DNA of 64,000 nt from Kribbella sp. ALI-6-A (GCF_001984195.1 NZ_MTQN01000011.1:124001-188000); one strand, 5' to 3'. Shown: positions 25,957 through 35,072, counted from the stretch's first letter. Notes: generated by a model from the sequence alone, not told the origin. Numbers and translations: made by a program.

Positions 25957-27161
25957 CCTGCGAGGATCAGCTTGAACGCTTCGAGCACCGACTCCACCTG
26001 ATGGTCGGCCCTCGGCCCGTCGTGCTCGGTGCCGATCTGGATCGTGCGCATCCCGGCGTTGATCCCACCGAGGATGTCGTACGCCGGGTGGTCTCCGACC
26101 ATCCAGCCGCCTTCGAGGCGGGCGCCGGTCTGCTCGGCGGCGAGCGCGAAGATCTGGCGGTCGGGCTTGCGGACGCCGGCGCTCTGCGAGATGCAGGCGT
26201 GGTCGACGGCCGCGCCGATACCGGTGTGGTCCAGCTTCAGCTGCTGCTGGACGACGCCACCGTTGGTGACGACCGCGACCCGCCAGCCGGCTGCGCGCAG
26301 CCTGGCGATCCCGTCCAGGACCTCCGGATCGACCGACGTGAACGACGGGTGCTCCCGGTCGTACTCGGCGACCAGCTCCGCCACGGACCGCTCGACCCCG
26401 AACGCCTTCACCCCGGCGAACAGCTCCTCCCGCGGCCTGAATCCACCGTGGTCCTCGGTCAGCAGCCAGGCCAGCGCGTCCGTGTTCAGGCCTTCCTTCT
26501 CGACCCACCACTCGGCCCACGCCCGGAACGCGCCGTTGCGATCGATCAACGTGTTGTCGAGATCGAAGGCGACCAGCCGCGGCAGCCTCGGCGGCCGCGG
26601 CAGGGACAGCCGCTGCCTCCACACCGGCTTGCGCAGGTCGTACTCCACCTCGCCGTACTCGGTGCCCGGTCCGTCGTGGGACGAGGGGAACGCCCTCGCG
26701 AACGACATTCCGAGCGACACCATCGTCGCCCGCGACCCGACGTTCACCGTCAACGTCTGCGCGAAGATCCGGTCCAGCCCGACCTCGTCGAAGCCGTACC
26801 GCAGCAGCTCCCGCGACCCCTCGGTCGCATAGCCACGCCCCCACCGATCCCGCAGCAGCCGATACCCGAGCTCGGCCTCACCGGCCACCTTCGGCTGATC
26901 AGGCCCGTACGGCGGCCGCAGCAGCCACCACCCGACGAACCCGTCGTCGTCGAACCCGACCCAGAACCCGAGCCCGGGACTCTTCCGCGCGTCCTCGAGC
27001 CGCAGCAAGTGCGCGGACTCGACCTGTTCGCGCGGCCTCGCCCGGCCACCCAGGTACCGCATCACCTCGGCATCGGAGTCGAGCAGCACCTCCCACTCCA
27101 GGTGCTCGTCGCCCAACGGCACCAGCTCCAGCCGTTCGGTCCGCAAGTTCGGTTGCTCCAT
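25953..27161 (-). CDS. GNAT acetyltransferase-HAD hydrolase fusion
   Basis: The 402-residue two-domain protein has a RimJ/RimL-type GNAT acetyltransferase at residues 7-175 (LRTERLELVPL, acetyl-CoA loop DRWGRGYATEG, and the typical NVGSRATMVSLGM). This is followed by a haloacid dehalogenase domain at 195-402 with nucleophile D200 and D202 (AFDLDNTLID), motif II VVTNGG, and motif IV GDHPAYDILGG. All catalytic motifs of both halves appear intact. The domains are joined without a stop or frameshift, via a Pro/Arg-rich linker (SLPRPPRLPR). The ATG at 27161 has GGGGG upstream; more 5' sequence is open but not conserved-looking. Substrates are unknown. Confidence 0.85.
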   Translation of the reverse strand: MEQPNLRTERLELVPLGDEHLEWEVLLDSDAEVMRYLGGRARPREQVESAHLLRLEDARKSPGLGFWVGFDDDGFVGWWLLRPPYGPDQPKVAGEAELGYRLLRDRWGRGYATEGSRELLRYGFDEVGLDRIFAQTLTVNVGSRATMVSLGMSFARAFPSSHDGPGTEYGEVEYDLRKPVWRQRLSLPRPPRLPRLVAFDLDNTLIDRNGAFRAWAEWWVEKEGLNTDALAWLLTEDHGGFRPREELFAGVKAFGVERSVAELVAEYDREHPSFTSVDPEVLDGIARLRAAGWRVAVVTNGGVVQQQLKLDHTGIGAAVDHACISQSAGVRKPDRQIFALAAEQTGARLEGGWMVGDHPAYDILGGINAGMRTIQIGTEHDGPRADHQVESVLEAFKLILAG

Positions 27162-27243
27162 CCCCCGATCCTCGCACCCACCGACGGGAACCTCAGTCGA
27201 ATTCCCGCCGGCGGGAGCACGCGCGAGCCGGCCCGAACGTGCC

Positions 27244-27279
27244 GATGCCCACGTCACCCGATCGGGCGACGTGGGCATC
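27244..27279. terminator. Hairpin terminator behind parE
   Basis: A 12-bp stem (GATGCCCACGTC at 27244-27255 with 27268-27279) encloses a second short palindrome CCCGATCGGG. It lies 13 bases beyond the parE stop on the minus strand. Confidence 0.75.
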
Positions 27280-27292
27280 AGCCGGCCTGGGG

Positions 27293-29377
27293 TCAGACGT
27301 CGATGCGGTTCTCGTCCAGCTCGTACGCGCCCTGGACGATGAACTCCTTGCGCGGAGCCACGTCGTTGCCCATCAGCAAATCGAACACGCTCGCGGCGGC
27401 CTCGCCGTCGTCGACGGTGATCCGGCGCAGCGTGCGGTGCCGCGGGTCCATCGTGGTTTCGGCCAGCTGGTCGGCGTCCATCTCACCCAGACCCTTGTAG
27501 CGCTGCGGGGGCTCCTTCCAGCGGACGCCCTTCTTCATCAGCTCGGCCGACTTCCGCTGGTACTCGGCGTCGCTGTAGGTGTACAGGTACTTGTCCTGCC
27601 CCTTCTTCGGGTTCGTCAGCTCGAAGCGGTGCAGCGGCGGGACGGCGGTGTAGACCCGGCCGGCGTCGACCAGCGGGCGCATGTAGCGGAAGAACAGCGT
27701 CGCCAGCAGGCAGCGGATGTGCGCGCCGTCGGAGTCGGCGTCGGCCATGAAGATGATCTTGCCGTAGCGCGCCTGCTCGAGGTCGAAGGTCCGCCCGGAC
27801 CCGGCGCCGACCACCTGGATGATCGAGGCGCACTCGACGTTCTTCAGCATGTCGCCGACCGAGGCCTTCTGCACGTTCAGGATCTTGCCCCGGATCGGCA
27901 GCAGGGCCTGGAACTCCGAGTTGCGGGCCAGCTTCGCCGTACCGAGCGCGGAGTCACCCTCGACGATGAACAGCTCGGAGCGGTCCACGTCGTTGCTGCG
28001 GCAGTCGGCCAGCTTCGCCGGCAGCGCCGACGACTCCAGCGCGGTCTTGCGCCGCTGCAGCTCGCGGTGCTGGCGGGCCGCGACCCGCGTGCGCGAGGCG
28101 GCGACGACCTTCTCCAGGACGGCGCGCGCCTGGGCCTTGGCCGTGCCCTTGGTCGCGGTGAGGAACTTCTCCAGCTCGGTCTGGACCACCTTCGCGACGA
28201 TCCGCGACGCGGCCGGCGTACCGAGCACCTCCTTGGTCTGGCCGTCGAACTGCGGCTCGGCCAGCCGGACGGTGACCACCGAGGTCAGCCCCTCGAGCAC
28301 GTCGTCCTTGATGATCTCCTCGCCGCTCTTCAGCAGCCGGGTGCCGGTCAGGACGCCGGTGAACACCTTCGACAGCGCCCGCTCGAAGCCGGCCACGTGG
28401 GTGCCGCCCTTCGGTGTGGCCACGATGTTCACGAACGAGCGGACCTCGGTCTCGTACCCGTCGCCCCAGCGGACCGCGATGTCGACGTCCAGGTCGCGCT
28501 CGACGTCGGTCGGGGTCATGTGCCCGGCGTCGTCGAGCATCGGCACGGTCTCGGTGAAGTGGCCCGTACCGGTCAGCCGGACCACGTCGGTGACCGGCTG
28601 GTCGGTGGCCAGGAACTCGCAGAACTCGCTGATCCCGCCGTCGTGCTTGAACGTCTCCTCGGTCGGCTCGTCGCCGCGCTCGTCGCGGATCACCAGCTCC
28701 AGGCCGGGGACCAGGAACGAGGTCTGCCGCGCGCGGGTGACCAGCTCGTCGTAGTTGAAGGCCGCGTCGCGGGTGAAGACCTGCCGGTCGGCCCAGTACC
28801 GGATCCGGGTGCCGGTGACACCCTTCTTGGCCCGGCCGGCCTTGCGCAGCCCGACGGCCGGGGTGAAGGCCGCGTCCGCGCCGTCGCCGGCGAACTCACC
28901 GGCCACCCCGCGCCGGAACGACGTGGTCCAGACCGTGCCGCCGCGGTCCACCTCGACGTCCAGGCGCGCGGACAGCGCGTTCACCACCGAGGCGCCGACA
29001 CCGTGCAGACCGCCGGAGGCGTTGTACGACCCGCCGCCGAACTTGCCGCCGGCGTGCAGCTTGGTGAAAACCACCTCGACGCCGCTGAGCTTGGTCTTCG
29101 GCTCGATGTCGACCGGGATGCCGCGGGCCTTGTCCCGGACCTCGACCGAGCCGTCCTTGTGCAGGACGACGTCGATCCGGTCGCCGTGGCCGGCCAGGGC
29201 CTCGTCCACGGCGTTGTCGATGATCTCCCACAGGCAGTGCATCAGGCCGCGGCTGTCGGTCGAGCCGATGTACATGCCCGGGCGCTTGCGGACCGCCTCC
29301 AAACCCTCGAGCACGAGCAGGTTGCGGGCGTTGTACGTCGGGTCGAGCTCGGTACTGCGAGGCGTCGGCGCTGCCAC
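27293..29377 (-). CDS. parE: DNA topoisomerase IV subunit B (ParE-type)
   Basis: The 694-residue ATPase subunit is the partner of ParC (12193-14643). The GHKL ATPase shows EIIDNAVDEA at 51-60, GGKFGGGSYNASGGLHGVG for the ATP lid, and the transducer lysine in QTKEVLG. The TOPRIM domain has EGDSALGTAKLARNS and MADADSDGAHIR, with IRGKILNVQKA. The variant EGDSALG in place of EGDSAGG is the form seen in Streptomyces ParE. The start GTG at 29375-29377 has AAGGAG upstream. In Streptomyces, parE, a DUF7455 gene and hrdB lie together; here parE and the DUF7455 gene are still neighbours. Confidence 0.93.
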   Translation of the reverse strand: MAAPTPRSTELDPTYNARNLLVLEGLEAVRKRPGMYIGSTDSRGLMHCLWEIIDNAVDEALAGHGDRIDVVLHKDGSVEVRDKARGIPVDIEPKTKLSGVEVVFTKLHAGGKFGGGSYNASGGLHGVGASVVNALSARLDVEVDRGGTVWTTSFRRGVAGEFAGDGADAAFTPAVGLRKAGRAKKGVTGTRIRYWADRQVFTRDAAFNYDELVTRARQTSFLVPGLELVIRDERGDEPTEETFKHDGGISEFCEFLATDQPVTDVVRLTGTGHFTETVPMLDDAGHMTPTDVERDLDVDIAVRWGDGYETEVRSFVNIVATPKGGTHVAGFERALSKVFTGVLTGTRLLKSGEEIIKDDVLEGLTSVVTVRLAEPQFDGQTKEVLGTPAASRIVAKVVQTELEKFLTATKGTAKAQARAVLEKVVAASRTRVAARQHRELQRRKTALESSALPAKLADCRSNDVDRSELFIVEGDSALGTAKLARNSEFQALLPIRGKILNVQKASVGDMLKNVECASIIQVVGAGSGRTFDLEQARYGKIIFMADADSDGAHIRCLLATLFFRYMRPLVDAGRVYTAVPPLHRFELTNPKKGQDKYLYTYSDAEYQRKSAELMKKGVRWKEPPQRYKGLGEMDADQLAETTMDPRHRTLRRITVDDGEAAASVFDLLMGNDVAPRKEFIVQGAYELDENRIDV

Positions 29378-29855
29378 TGGGCTCCTTCACTGGTTCACAA
29401 GCAGACATCCGTACGGCGACTCGGCCGCCGTACGAGTGACAGCCTACGAGGCGCCACCCCCAAACCCCGGCAGGAGGTGGCCGTGGCCGATTTGGGTTGC
29501 CGGGCAGGATGGTGGGTACCGCTTCGGCGCACCACAACTGAACAGCATCAGCGGAGATCAACCACCAGATAGGTGTTTCGGCAGATATCGATCCGGACTC
29601 GATCGCTGGGAAATTCCGACACTCCGGATGTCAGCACACAGTGAGCATCCAGTGGCGCACAGTGAAAGAAGACACGCCCGACACCCGCCGGAAACAACAG
29701 ATCGCCCGAATCCGAAACGATTCCCCGTCAATATGCGTCATAAGGGAACAGGTGGTTCGTCTCACATTCGGACACGCTGCACCTACCGGGAAGCGATCCG
29801 CATGTCAGGATGTTGCTATCTGGTGAGTACGGAACTAGATGAGATGAGGCCTCAA
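29378..29855. other. 478-nt divergent intergenic region
   Basis: This gap lies between parE (minus) and the DUF7455 gene (plus). It holds the parE Shine-Dalgarno and promoter on one side and the candidate DUF7455 promoter on the other. The stretch from about 29530 to 29830 is noticeably richer in A/T than its surroundings. I see no convincing gene: short frames here lack a Shine-Dalgarno and the GC3 bias of this genome. Confidence 0.6.
29813..29841 (+). promoter_or_regulatory. Candidate sigma-70 promoter for DUF7455
   Basis: TTGCTA (29813-29818) and TAGATG (29836-29841) are spaced by 17 nt. A start site about 7 nt downstream would leave a leader of only about 8 nt before GTG 29856. Confidence 0.3.
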
Positions 29856-30083
29856 GTGACTACAGCACTCGCCCCGAGTTCGACCCTGTCGGCTGCGGAC
29901 CGTTGTGACCGCTGCGGCGCGCAGGCCTACGTTCGTGTCACCCTGACCAGCGGTGGGGAGCTTCTGTTCTGCGCCCACCACAGCCGGGAGCACGCGGAGA
30001 AACTGCGCAACATCGCTATCACCATCCACGACGAGACGGGCCGGCTCGACGCCACCCCGGTCGCCGCGGAAGAGGAGCGGTAA
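29856..30083 (+). CDS. DUF7455 family small protein
   Basis: This is a 75-residue protein of the actinobacterial DUF7455 family. After a short N-terminal tail (TTALAPSSTLSAA) it has a zinc-ribbon-like pattern, DRCDRCGAQAYVRV then LLFCAHHSREH, in which the Cys and His residues could bind metal. A charged C-terminal helix follows. The function is unknown. I prefer GTG 29856, which gives the N-terminus usual for the family; an in-frame ATG at 29844 would add four residues. The neighbouring parE is a conserved association. A hairpin terminator follows at 30145. Confidence 0.8.
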   Translation: MTTALAPSSTLSAADRCDRCGAQAYVRVTLTSGGELLFCAHHSREHAEKLRNIAITIHDETGRLDATPVAAEEER

Positions 30084-30144
30084 CCCCAGGCCTCGTAGGC
30101 GCCAACGACGGCGCAGACCCCCACACACTTCTACCGATGGCGGT

Positions 30145-30183
30145 CATCCGGACAGGATGGCCGCCATCCGTCATGTCCGGATG
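30145..30183. terminator. Hairpin terminator between DUF7455 and mocR-type gene
   Basis: The outer stem is CATCCGGACA (30145-30154) with TGTCCGGATG (30174-30183). An inner stem is GGATGG with CCATCC. The element serves two convergent genes. Confidence 0.7.
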
Positions 30184-30194
30184 TGTCGGACATC

Positions 30195-31670
30195 TCACAC
30201 CATCGGTACGCCGGGCTCCGGCCCGTGCCGGCGAAAGTCCCGCCAGGCCCGGGCGAGCCGGTCGACCGCGTCGGCCAGCACCTCCGGTGCGTAGGCGAAC
30301 GGTAGCCGCAGGTAGTTGTCGTGGTCACCGGTCGGATCCATGGCGTGCCCGGCAACGATCTCGACGCCGTGCCGCAACGCGATCTGCGCGAACACCCGCG
30401 CGTCGGTGTCCGGCAACTTCACCCACAACGCCGAACCGCCGGCCGGCTCCTCCCACTCCCACTCCGGCAGCCGGTCGCGCAGCAGTTCGCCGATGTGCGC
30501 GCGGCGGCCGGTGGCCAGCCGGGCCCGTTCGGCGGTGACGTCGGCCAGGCGCGGCAGGAGCCGGGCGGTGAGCGCCTGGTCGATCACCGGACTGCCCAGA
30601 TCGGCGAGCGCCTTGTGCCGCGCGAGCCGGTCGGCCAAGGGCCGCGGCGCGCGGATCCAGCCGATCCGCAATCCGCCCCAGACCGCTTTCGAGACCGAGC
30701 CGATCGACAGAATTTCCGCGCCACCGGGCGCGAACGCGGCCAGCGGCGGCGGAATTTCGGGGCCGGCCGGATCACCGGCGGAATAGGCGTTGTCCTCGAC
30801 CACCACCACGCCGTACCCGGCGGCGATTTCGGCGACCTGGCGACGCCGTGCCGGTGACATCAACCGGCCGGTCGGGTTGTGGAACGTCGGCATCACGAAC
30901 AGCATCGCCGGCTGGTGCTCCTTCAGCGCGGCGGTGAGCAGGTCGGGCCGGATGCCGGCGTCGTCCAGCGGTACGCCGACCACCCGGCCGCCCGCGGCGC
31001 CGAACAGGTCGAAGCAGCCCGGCCAGCTCGGCTTCTCGATCACGACCGCCGCGCCGGTGCGCAGGTACATCTGCGTGACCAGCGCGATCGCCTGATGCGC
31101 ACCGCTGGTGACGACGATCTCGTCCGGGCTGGTCGGCAGTCCTGTCTGCTCGAAGTGCTCGGCGATCCGCGCCCGCAGCGGCTCGATGCCGCGTGGGTGA
31201 TAGCCCACGTCGCGCAACAGCTCGGGCAGGTCGGTACGGGCCAGGTCCTCCACCTCGGCGGCGAGGTCCGGGATGCCGGGATCGACCGCGTAGGTCATCG
31301 AGATCACGTCGCCCGGCCCGACCGTGATCCGGTGGAACAGCGACTCGCCGTACCCGAGCGGCATGCGCTTGTCGGCGGTCGAGCGTCCTCGGCTCGCGCT
31401 CCGGGCGACCGTCGTACCGCTGCCGCGGCGGCTCTCGACCAGTCCGCGGGCGCGCAGTTCGTCGTACGCCGCGACGACCGTGCTGCGGCTGACCGCGAGC
31501 GCCTCCGCGAGGCGTCGTTCGGCCGGGAGCTTGGCGCCGACCGGCAGCTCGGTGGAACCCATCACGGCGGCGAGCGCGTCGGCCAGGCGCCGGTACAGGC
31601 CGCCGGAACCTCCGGTCAGCCGGCGCCCGATCAGGTCGGCCAGGACGGCGGGATCTCCGGAACGGTCCAC
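30195..31670 (-). CDS. MocR-type transcription regulator (GntR HTH + aminotransferase domain)
   Basis: The 491-residue regulator has an N-terminal GntR winged helix (YRRLADALAAVMG, AERRLAEALAVSRSTVVAAYDELRARGLVESRRGSGT; residues 25-95) and a class I aminotransferase-like PLP-binding domain, with the Schiff-base lysine in SIGSVSKAVWGGLRIGW. MocR proteins sense amino-acid or vitamin B6 metabolites via PLP. It is divergent from a LysE exporter gene, its probable target, with about 86 nt between the two starts. The GTG at 31668-31670 is closely preceded by GAGGAG. Confidence 0.9.
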   Translation of the reverse strand: MDRSGDPAVLADLIGRRLTGGSGGLYRRLADALAAVMGSTELPVGAKLPAERRLAEALAVSRSTVVAAYDELRARGLVESRRGSGTTVARSASRGRSTADKRMPLGYGESLFHRITVGPGDVISMTYAVDPGIPDLAAEVEDLARTDLPELLRDVGYHPRGIEPLRARIAEHFEQTGLPTSPDEIVVTSGAHQAIALVTQMYLRTGAAVVIEKPSWPGCFDLFGAAGGRVVGVPLDDAGIRPDLLTAALKEHQPAMLFVMPTFHNPTGRLMSPARRRQVAEIAAGYGVVVVEDNAYSAGDPAGPEIPPPLAAFAPGGAEILSIGSVSKAVWGGLRIGWIRAPRPLADRLARHKALADLGSPVIDQALTARLLPRLADVTAERARLATGRRAHIGELLRDRLPEWEWEEPAGGSALWVKLPDTDARVFAQIALRHGVEIVAGHAMDPTGDHDNYLRLPFAYAPEVLADAVDRLARAWRDFRRHGPEPGVPMV

Positions 31671-31756
31671 TTCTCCTCGGATTGGCTCGGGTGGACTGGA
31701 TGTCGAGCGGCCAGGCTAGTGGCGAAGGCAGTCCAGTTGAAGAGGTGAGGGTGATC

Positions 31757-32389
31757 ATGGGGATCGGGCAGCTGCTCGGGTTCGTCGGCGCGACGGTGGT
31801 TCTGGTCGGGATGCCGGGGCCGAACAACATCTACATCTCGCTGCGCAGCCTGACCCAGGGCCGGCGGGCCGGAGTGGTGTCGGCGTTCGCGATCGAGACC
31901 GGGTCGGTGGTCTACATCCTGGTCACGGCGCTCGGGCTGGTCGCCGTCCTCGAGGCGTCGCCGGAGCTGTTCACGGTGATCTCGCTGGCCGGCGCGGCGT
32001 ACTTGGCCTACCTCGGTGTGAAGACCCTGCGAGCGACCGGCGGTTCCTCCGGGCTCGGGGCGCTGCGGACGGAACCGCTCGGGCGCGTGTTTCGCGCCGG
32101 CGTGCTGGTGAACCTCCTCAACCCGAAGGCGGCGCTGTTCTTCCTCGCCTTCCTCCCCCAGTTCACCAGCCGTGGCGCCGGCTCGGCCCAGATCCGCACC
32201 GAGATGCTGCTGCTCGGCCTCGCCGTCTTGGTGATCGGGCTGGCGCTCGACCTCTGCTACGCCGTCGGCGCCGACGCGATCGGCCGGCGCTTCCGCTCAC
32301 CGCGCAGCACGCAAATCCAGCGCTGGCTGGCGGGCGGAAGTTACCTGGCCGTCGCTGTCGTCGCGGCGCTCACCGCGACGACGCACTGA
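31757..32389 (+). CDS. LysE-family amino-acid exporter
   Basis: The 210-residue membrane protein has about six helices and the LysE/RhtB hallmark at the N-terminus (GATVVLVGMPGPNNIYISLRS). Other conserved parts are AAYLAYLGVKTLR and VNLLNPKAALFFLAFLPQF. It is predicted to export amino acids or similar small metabolites. The ATG at 31757 is five bases after GAGGG and gives the normal family length. It faces a MocR-type gene; regulator-exporter pairs of this type are widespread. Confidence 0.88.
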   Translation: MGIGQLLGFVGATVVLVGMPGPNNIYISLRSLTQGRRAGVVSAFAIETGSVVYILVTALGLVAVLEASPELFTVISLAGAAYLAYLGVKTLRATGGSSGLGALRTEPLGRVFRAGVLVNLLNPKAALFFLAFLPQFTSRGAGSAQIRTEMLLLGLAVLVIGLALDLCYAVGADAIGRRFRSPRSTQIQRWLAGGSYLAVAVVAALTATTH

Positions 32390-32420
32390 ACCTCCAGTTC
32401 AGGTCGAGCCTTTCAGGCGT

Positions 32421-34433
32421 CTAGCTGAGCGTGAGGTTGCCGTCGGTGTACTCGACCGTCAGCGTTCGCTCGCCGACCCGTACGCCGTCCAGCCGCAGCG
32501 AGCGCCACGGGAAGTCGCCGGCCGGTGTGATGTCGAGCGTGCCGGCCGGGACGTTCGGCTCGATGCCGAGCGCCGCGATGACGACTGCGATCGCCGAGGC
32601 CGCCGCCCAGGCCTGTGGCCGGCACGACAGCGGGTACGGCGTCGGGCTGCTCTCCTCCCCCACGCCGGCTCCGCCGTACAGCTCGGGGAGGCGGTAGCCG
32701 AACGACTCCGCGGCCTCGACCAAGCCACGCGCGTACGTCGTGGCGACGGTGGCCTGGCGGGCGGCGTACAGGCCCTGGACGGCCATCGCGGTGTCGTGGG
32801 GCCAGACGCTGCCGGTGTGATAGCCGAGCGGGTTGAAGCCGCTCATCTCGGTCGTCAGCGTGCGGAGTCCGAATCCGCTGTCCAGCTGCTTGTCGCCGAG
32901 CAGAGTGGCGACGGCCGCTTCCTCGTCGGGGTCGAGCAACCCGGTCCCGAGCAGGTGGCCCAGATTGGACGACGGCCCGGCGACCGGGCGCTTATCGCCG
33001 TCGAGTGCGATCGCCGGATAGCCGTCGACCCAGAACTTCTCCCGGAACCTGGTCTTCAGGTCCGCCGCCCAGGCCCGCCACTCGTCGGCGCCGTCGAGGC
33101 CGAAGGCGGTCAGCAGCTCGGCGCCCGCGAGCGCGGCGGCGTACGCGTAGCCCTGGACCTCGCACAGTGCGATCGGCGCGGTCGCGAGCGTGCCGTCGGG
33201 CCACTGGACCGAGTCGCGGGAGTCCTTCCAGCCCTGGTTGGCCAGGCCGTGGCCGGACTCGTCGATGTACTCCAGGAAGCCGTCGCCGTCGGGGTCGGCG
33301 TACTCCTTGATCCAGGTGAGCGCTCTCTGCAGGTTCGGCAGCAAGGCGCGGACCTCGTCGGTGGGCATGCCCCAGCGCCAGGCCTTGTGCAGCGTGGTGA
33401 TCCACAACTGGGTGGCGTCGTGCGTGCCGTAGTACGCCGCGGGCAGGACGAGGCCGTTGCCGTGGTCGGCGACCTCGGCGCGCAGCTCGTGCGGGATCTT
33501 GCCCGGTTGCTCGGCCGCGTCGATGTCGACCTTGGTGCCCTGCCGCTCGGCGAGCGCGCGCAGGGTCCCGGTCGCGAGCTCGGGATCGACCGGGATCAGC
33601 ATCCCCGCCGAGATCAGCGAGTCGCGGCCGAACAGCGTCAGGTACCAGGGCGGGCCCGCCCCGAGATAGCGCTCTCTGCCCGTTCCCAGCTGCAGCGCGG
33701 CGACGTCGTCCAGAGACCGCCGGATCCACCGCTCGACCCGTGAGTCGTCGCAGGAGACCGCGATCTCGTCGTACGTCGGGCGCTGTTCGGGCGGCTTGAT
33801 CTCGAAGCCGCTGGCCGGCGGGAAGGCGGCGCTGATCCGGAGCGTGACCGTGGCCTCGTCGCCGGGCTCGACCTGCAACTGCCACTGCACGCCGTCGTCT
33901 GCGGTGAGCGACGGCTCGGGATCGCAGAGAGCGCTCACTCGCGTTCCCGCGGCGTTCTCCCAGTGCAGGGTCGCGCCGTCGGCGATCGGGTCCAGCGCGG
34001 GAAGACTCGCGGCGGCTTCGCTGCGCACCTCCGCGGTCCCGGCGAGATCGGTGCCTAGAGCAACCTTCAGCGTGCAGTCGACGGTTCGGTGCGAGGTGTT
34101 GACCAGCGTGACCCGCTCGATCAGGCCCGCGCCGTCGACCGTCCGGGTCCGCCGCAGCCGGACCGTCGGATCGTGCCCGCCGTCGCCCAGCCCTTCCACC
34201 ACCGCACCGAACACCGTCACTCCGAGCGGGTGCGGACTTCCGCCCCGGGGCGACTCGTCGACGTGGACCGGAAGCGGCTCCCGGTCGTCGATCGTGACCA
34301 GCAACCGGGACAGGATCCGGCGGTCCTGGGCGTAGACGCCCTCGGCTCCGGTACCGGTGAGCTGGCCCGAGCGGGGCGACAGCACCACCCAGGGAGCCGA
34401 CAGCGTGGTGATCAGTTCGTGCAGCGCAGCCAT
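32421..34433 (-). CDS. Glycogen-debranching-like amylo-alpha-1,6-glucosidase
   Basis: The 670-residue protein has an N-terminal GDE_N_bis-type beta sandwich (residues 1-220, with GVYAQDRRILSRLLVTIDD), and an (alpha/alpha)6 catalytic barrel at about 240-600. Landmarks in the barrel are GAGPPWYLTLFGRDSLIS, GNQGWKDS-like ANQGWKDSRDSV, and YHTGSVWPHDTAMAVQG. Members act on alpha-glucans or related glycosides; many actinobacteria have several. There is no signal peptide, so it is cytoplasmic. No trehalose or glycogen genes adjoin it. The ATG is at 34431-34433. Confidence 0.85.
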   Translation of the reverse strand: MAALHELITTLSAPWVVLSPRSGQLTGTGAEGVYAQDRRILSRLLVTIDDREPLPVHVDESPRGGSPHPLGVTVFGAVVEGLGDGGHDPTVRLRRTRTVDGAGLIERVTLVNTSHRTVDCTLKVALGTDLAGTAEVRSEAAASLPALDPIADGATLHWENAAGTRVSALCDPEPSLTADDGVQWQLQVEPGDEATVTLRISAAFPPASGFEIKPPEQRPTYDEIAVSCDDSRVERWIRRSLDDVAALQLGTGRERYLGAGPPWYLTLFGRDSLISAGMLIPVDPELATGTLRALAERQGTKVDIDAAEQPGKIPHELRAEVADHGNGLVLPAAYYGTHDATQLWITTLHKAWRWGMPTDEVRALLPNLQRALTWIKEYADPDGDGFLEYIDESGHGLANQGWKDSRDSVQWPDGTLATAPIALCEVQGYAYAAALAGAELLTAFGLDGADEWRAWAADLKTRFREKFWVDGYPAIALDGDKRPVAGPSSNLGHLLGTGLLDPDEEAAVATLLGDKQLDSGFGLRTLTTEMSGFNPLGYHTGSVWPHDTAMAVQGLYAARQATVATTYARGLVEAAESFGYRLPELYGGAGVGEESSPTPYPLSCRPQAWAAASAIAVVIAALGIEPNVPAGTLDITPAGDFPWRSLRLDGVRVGERTLTVEYTDGNLTLS

Positions 34434-34475
34434 GCGTCCACACTAAGCCGCCACTTTTCCGGCACAGTGGTGGGT

Positions 34476-34961
34476 GTGAACAGCGTTGCGACACTCCTGG
34501 TCGGCGTGGCGATCTTCGTCGGCATCATCGGCATCGTGGTCCCGATCCTGCCCGGGGCGCTGCTGAGTCTGGCGGCGATCCTGGTCTGGGCGCTGGAGGA
34601 GCAGAGCGCGACCAGCTGGGTCGTGCTGGCGGCGGCCGTGGTGCTGATCGGTGCGAGCCAGGTGGTCAAGTACGTCGTACCGGAACGCAGGCTGCGCGAG
34701 TCCGGCGTACCCCGGCGGTCGATGTTCGTCGGGGTGCTGCTCGGGATCGTCGGGTTCTTCCTGATCCCGGTGGTCGGCATGTTCGTCGGATTCCCGCTCG
34801 GCGTCTACCTGTCGGAGCGCCAGCGGCTCGGCACCCACCCACTGGCCTGGGCGTCGACCAAGCACGCGCTGCGAGCGACCGGTCTGTCGATCCTGATCGA
34901 GTTCGTCGGCACGGCGCTCGCCGCGGCCGTCTGGCTGGTCGCGGTCCTGTTCCTGGTCTGA
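34476..34961 (+). CDS. DUF456 membrane protein
   Basis: The 161-residue membrane protein has DUF456 features: an N-terminal hairpin with IVGIIGIVVPILPGALLSL-like sequence, four to five helices, and the Gly-rich central segment MFVGVLLGIVGFFLIPVVG followed by FPLGVYLSE. Function unknown. The start is GTG 34476 (GTG 34470 possible). It is divergent from the debranching enzyme. The stop codon abuts the CTGCCAG-type repeat that precedes the next gene. Confidence 0.75.
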   Translation: MNSVATLLVGVAIFVGIIGIVVPILPGALLSLAAILVWALEEQSATSWVVLAAAVVLIGASQVVKYVVPERRLRESGVPRRSMFVGVLLGIVGFFLIPVVGMFVGFPLGVYLSERQRLGTHPLAWASTKHALRATGLSILIEFVGTALAAAVWLVAVLFLV

Positions 34962-34979
34962 TTGCCAGGAAACTGCCAG
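34962..34979 (+). promoter_or_regulatory. Direct-repeat site TTGCCAG-N4-CTGCCAG
   Basis: TTGCCAG (34962-34968) and CTGCCAG (34973-34979) repeat with an 11-bp period. The same element is found at 35643-35660 upstream of the OmpR-type regulator. Tandem heptamers one helical turn apart are the usual target of OmpR/PhoB regulators. Confidence 0.6.
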
Positions 34980-35072
34980 CTTCGCGGGAGCCTGGTCTCA
35001 GGTCGGCGTCGCAGGGTGGAACCATCAGTACCAGGTGAAGGCCTGGTACGTCGTACCGGGAGGCAGTTGCAG

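Noticed and set aside
29641..29826. A 61-codon frame in the gap before DUF7455
   Set aside because: It lacks a Shine-Dalgarno, the GC3 bias of local genes and any family pattern.
34089..34475. An N-terminal extension of the DUF456 protein over the debranching gene
   Set aside because: It is antisense to the debranching enzyme; the membrane domain and likely start begin at 34476.
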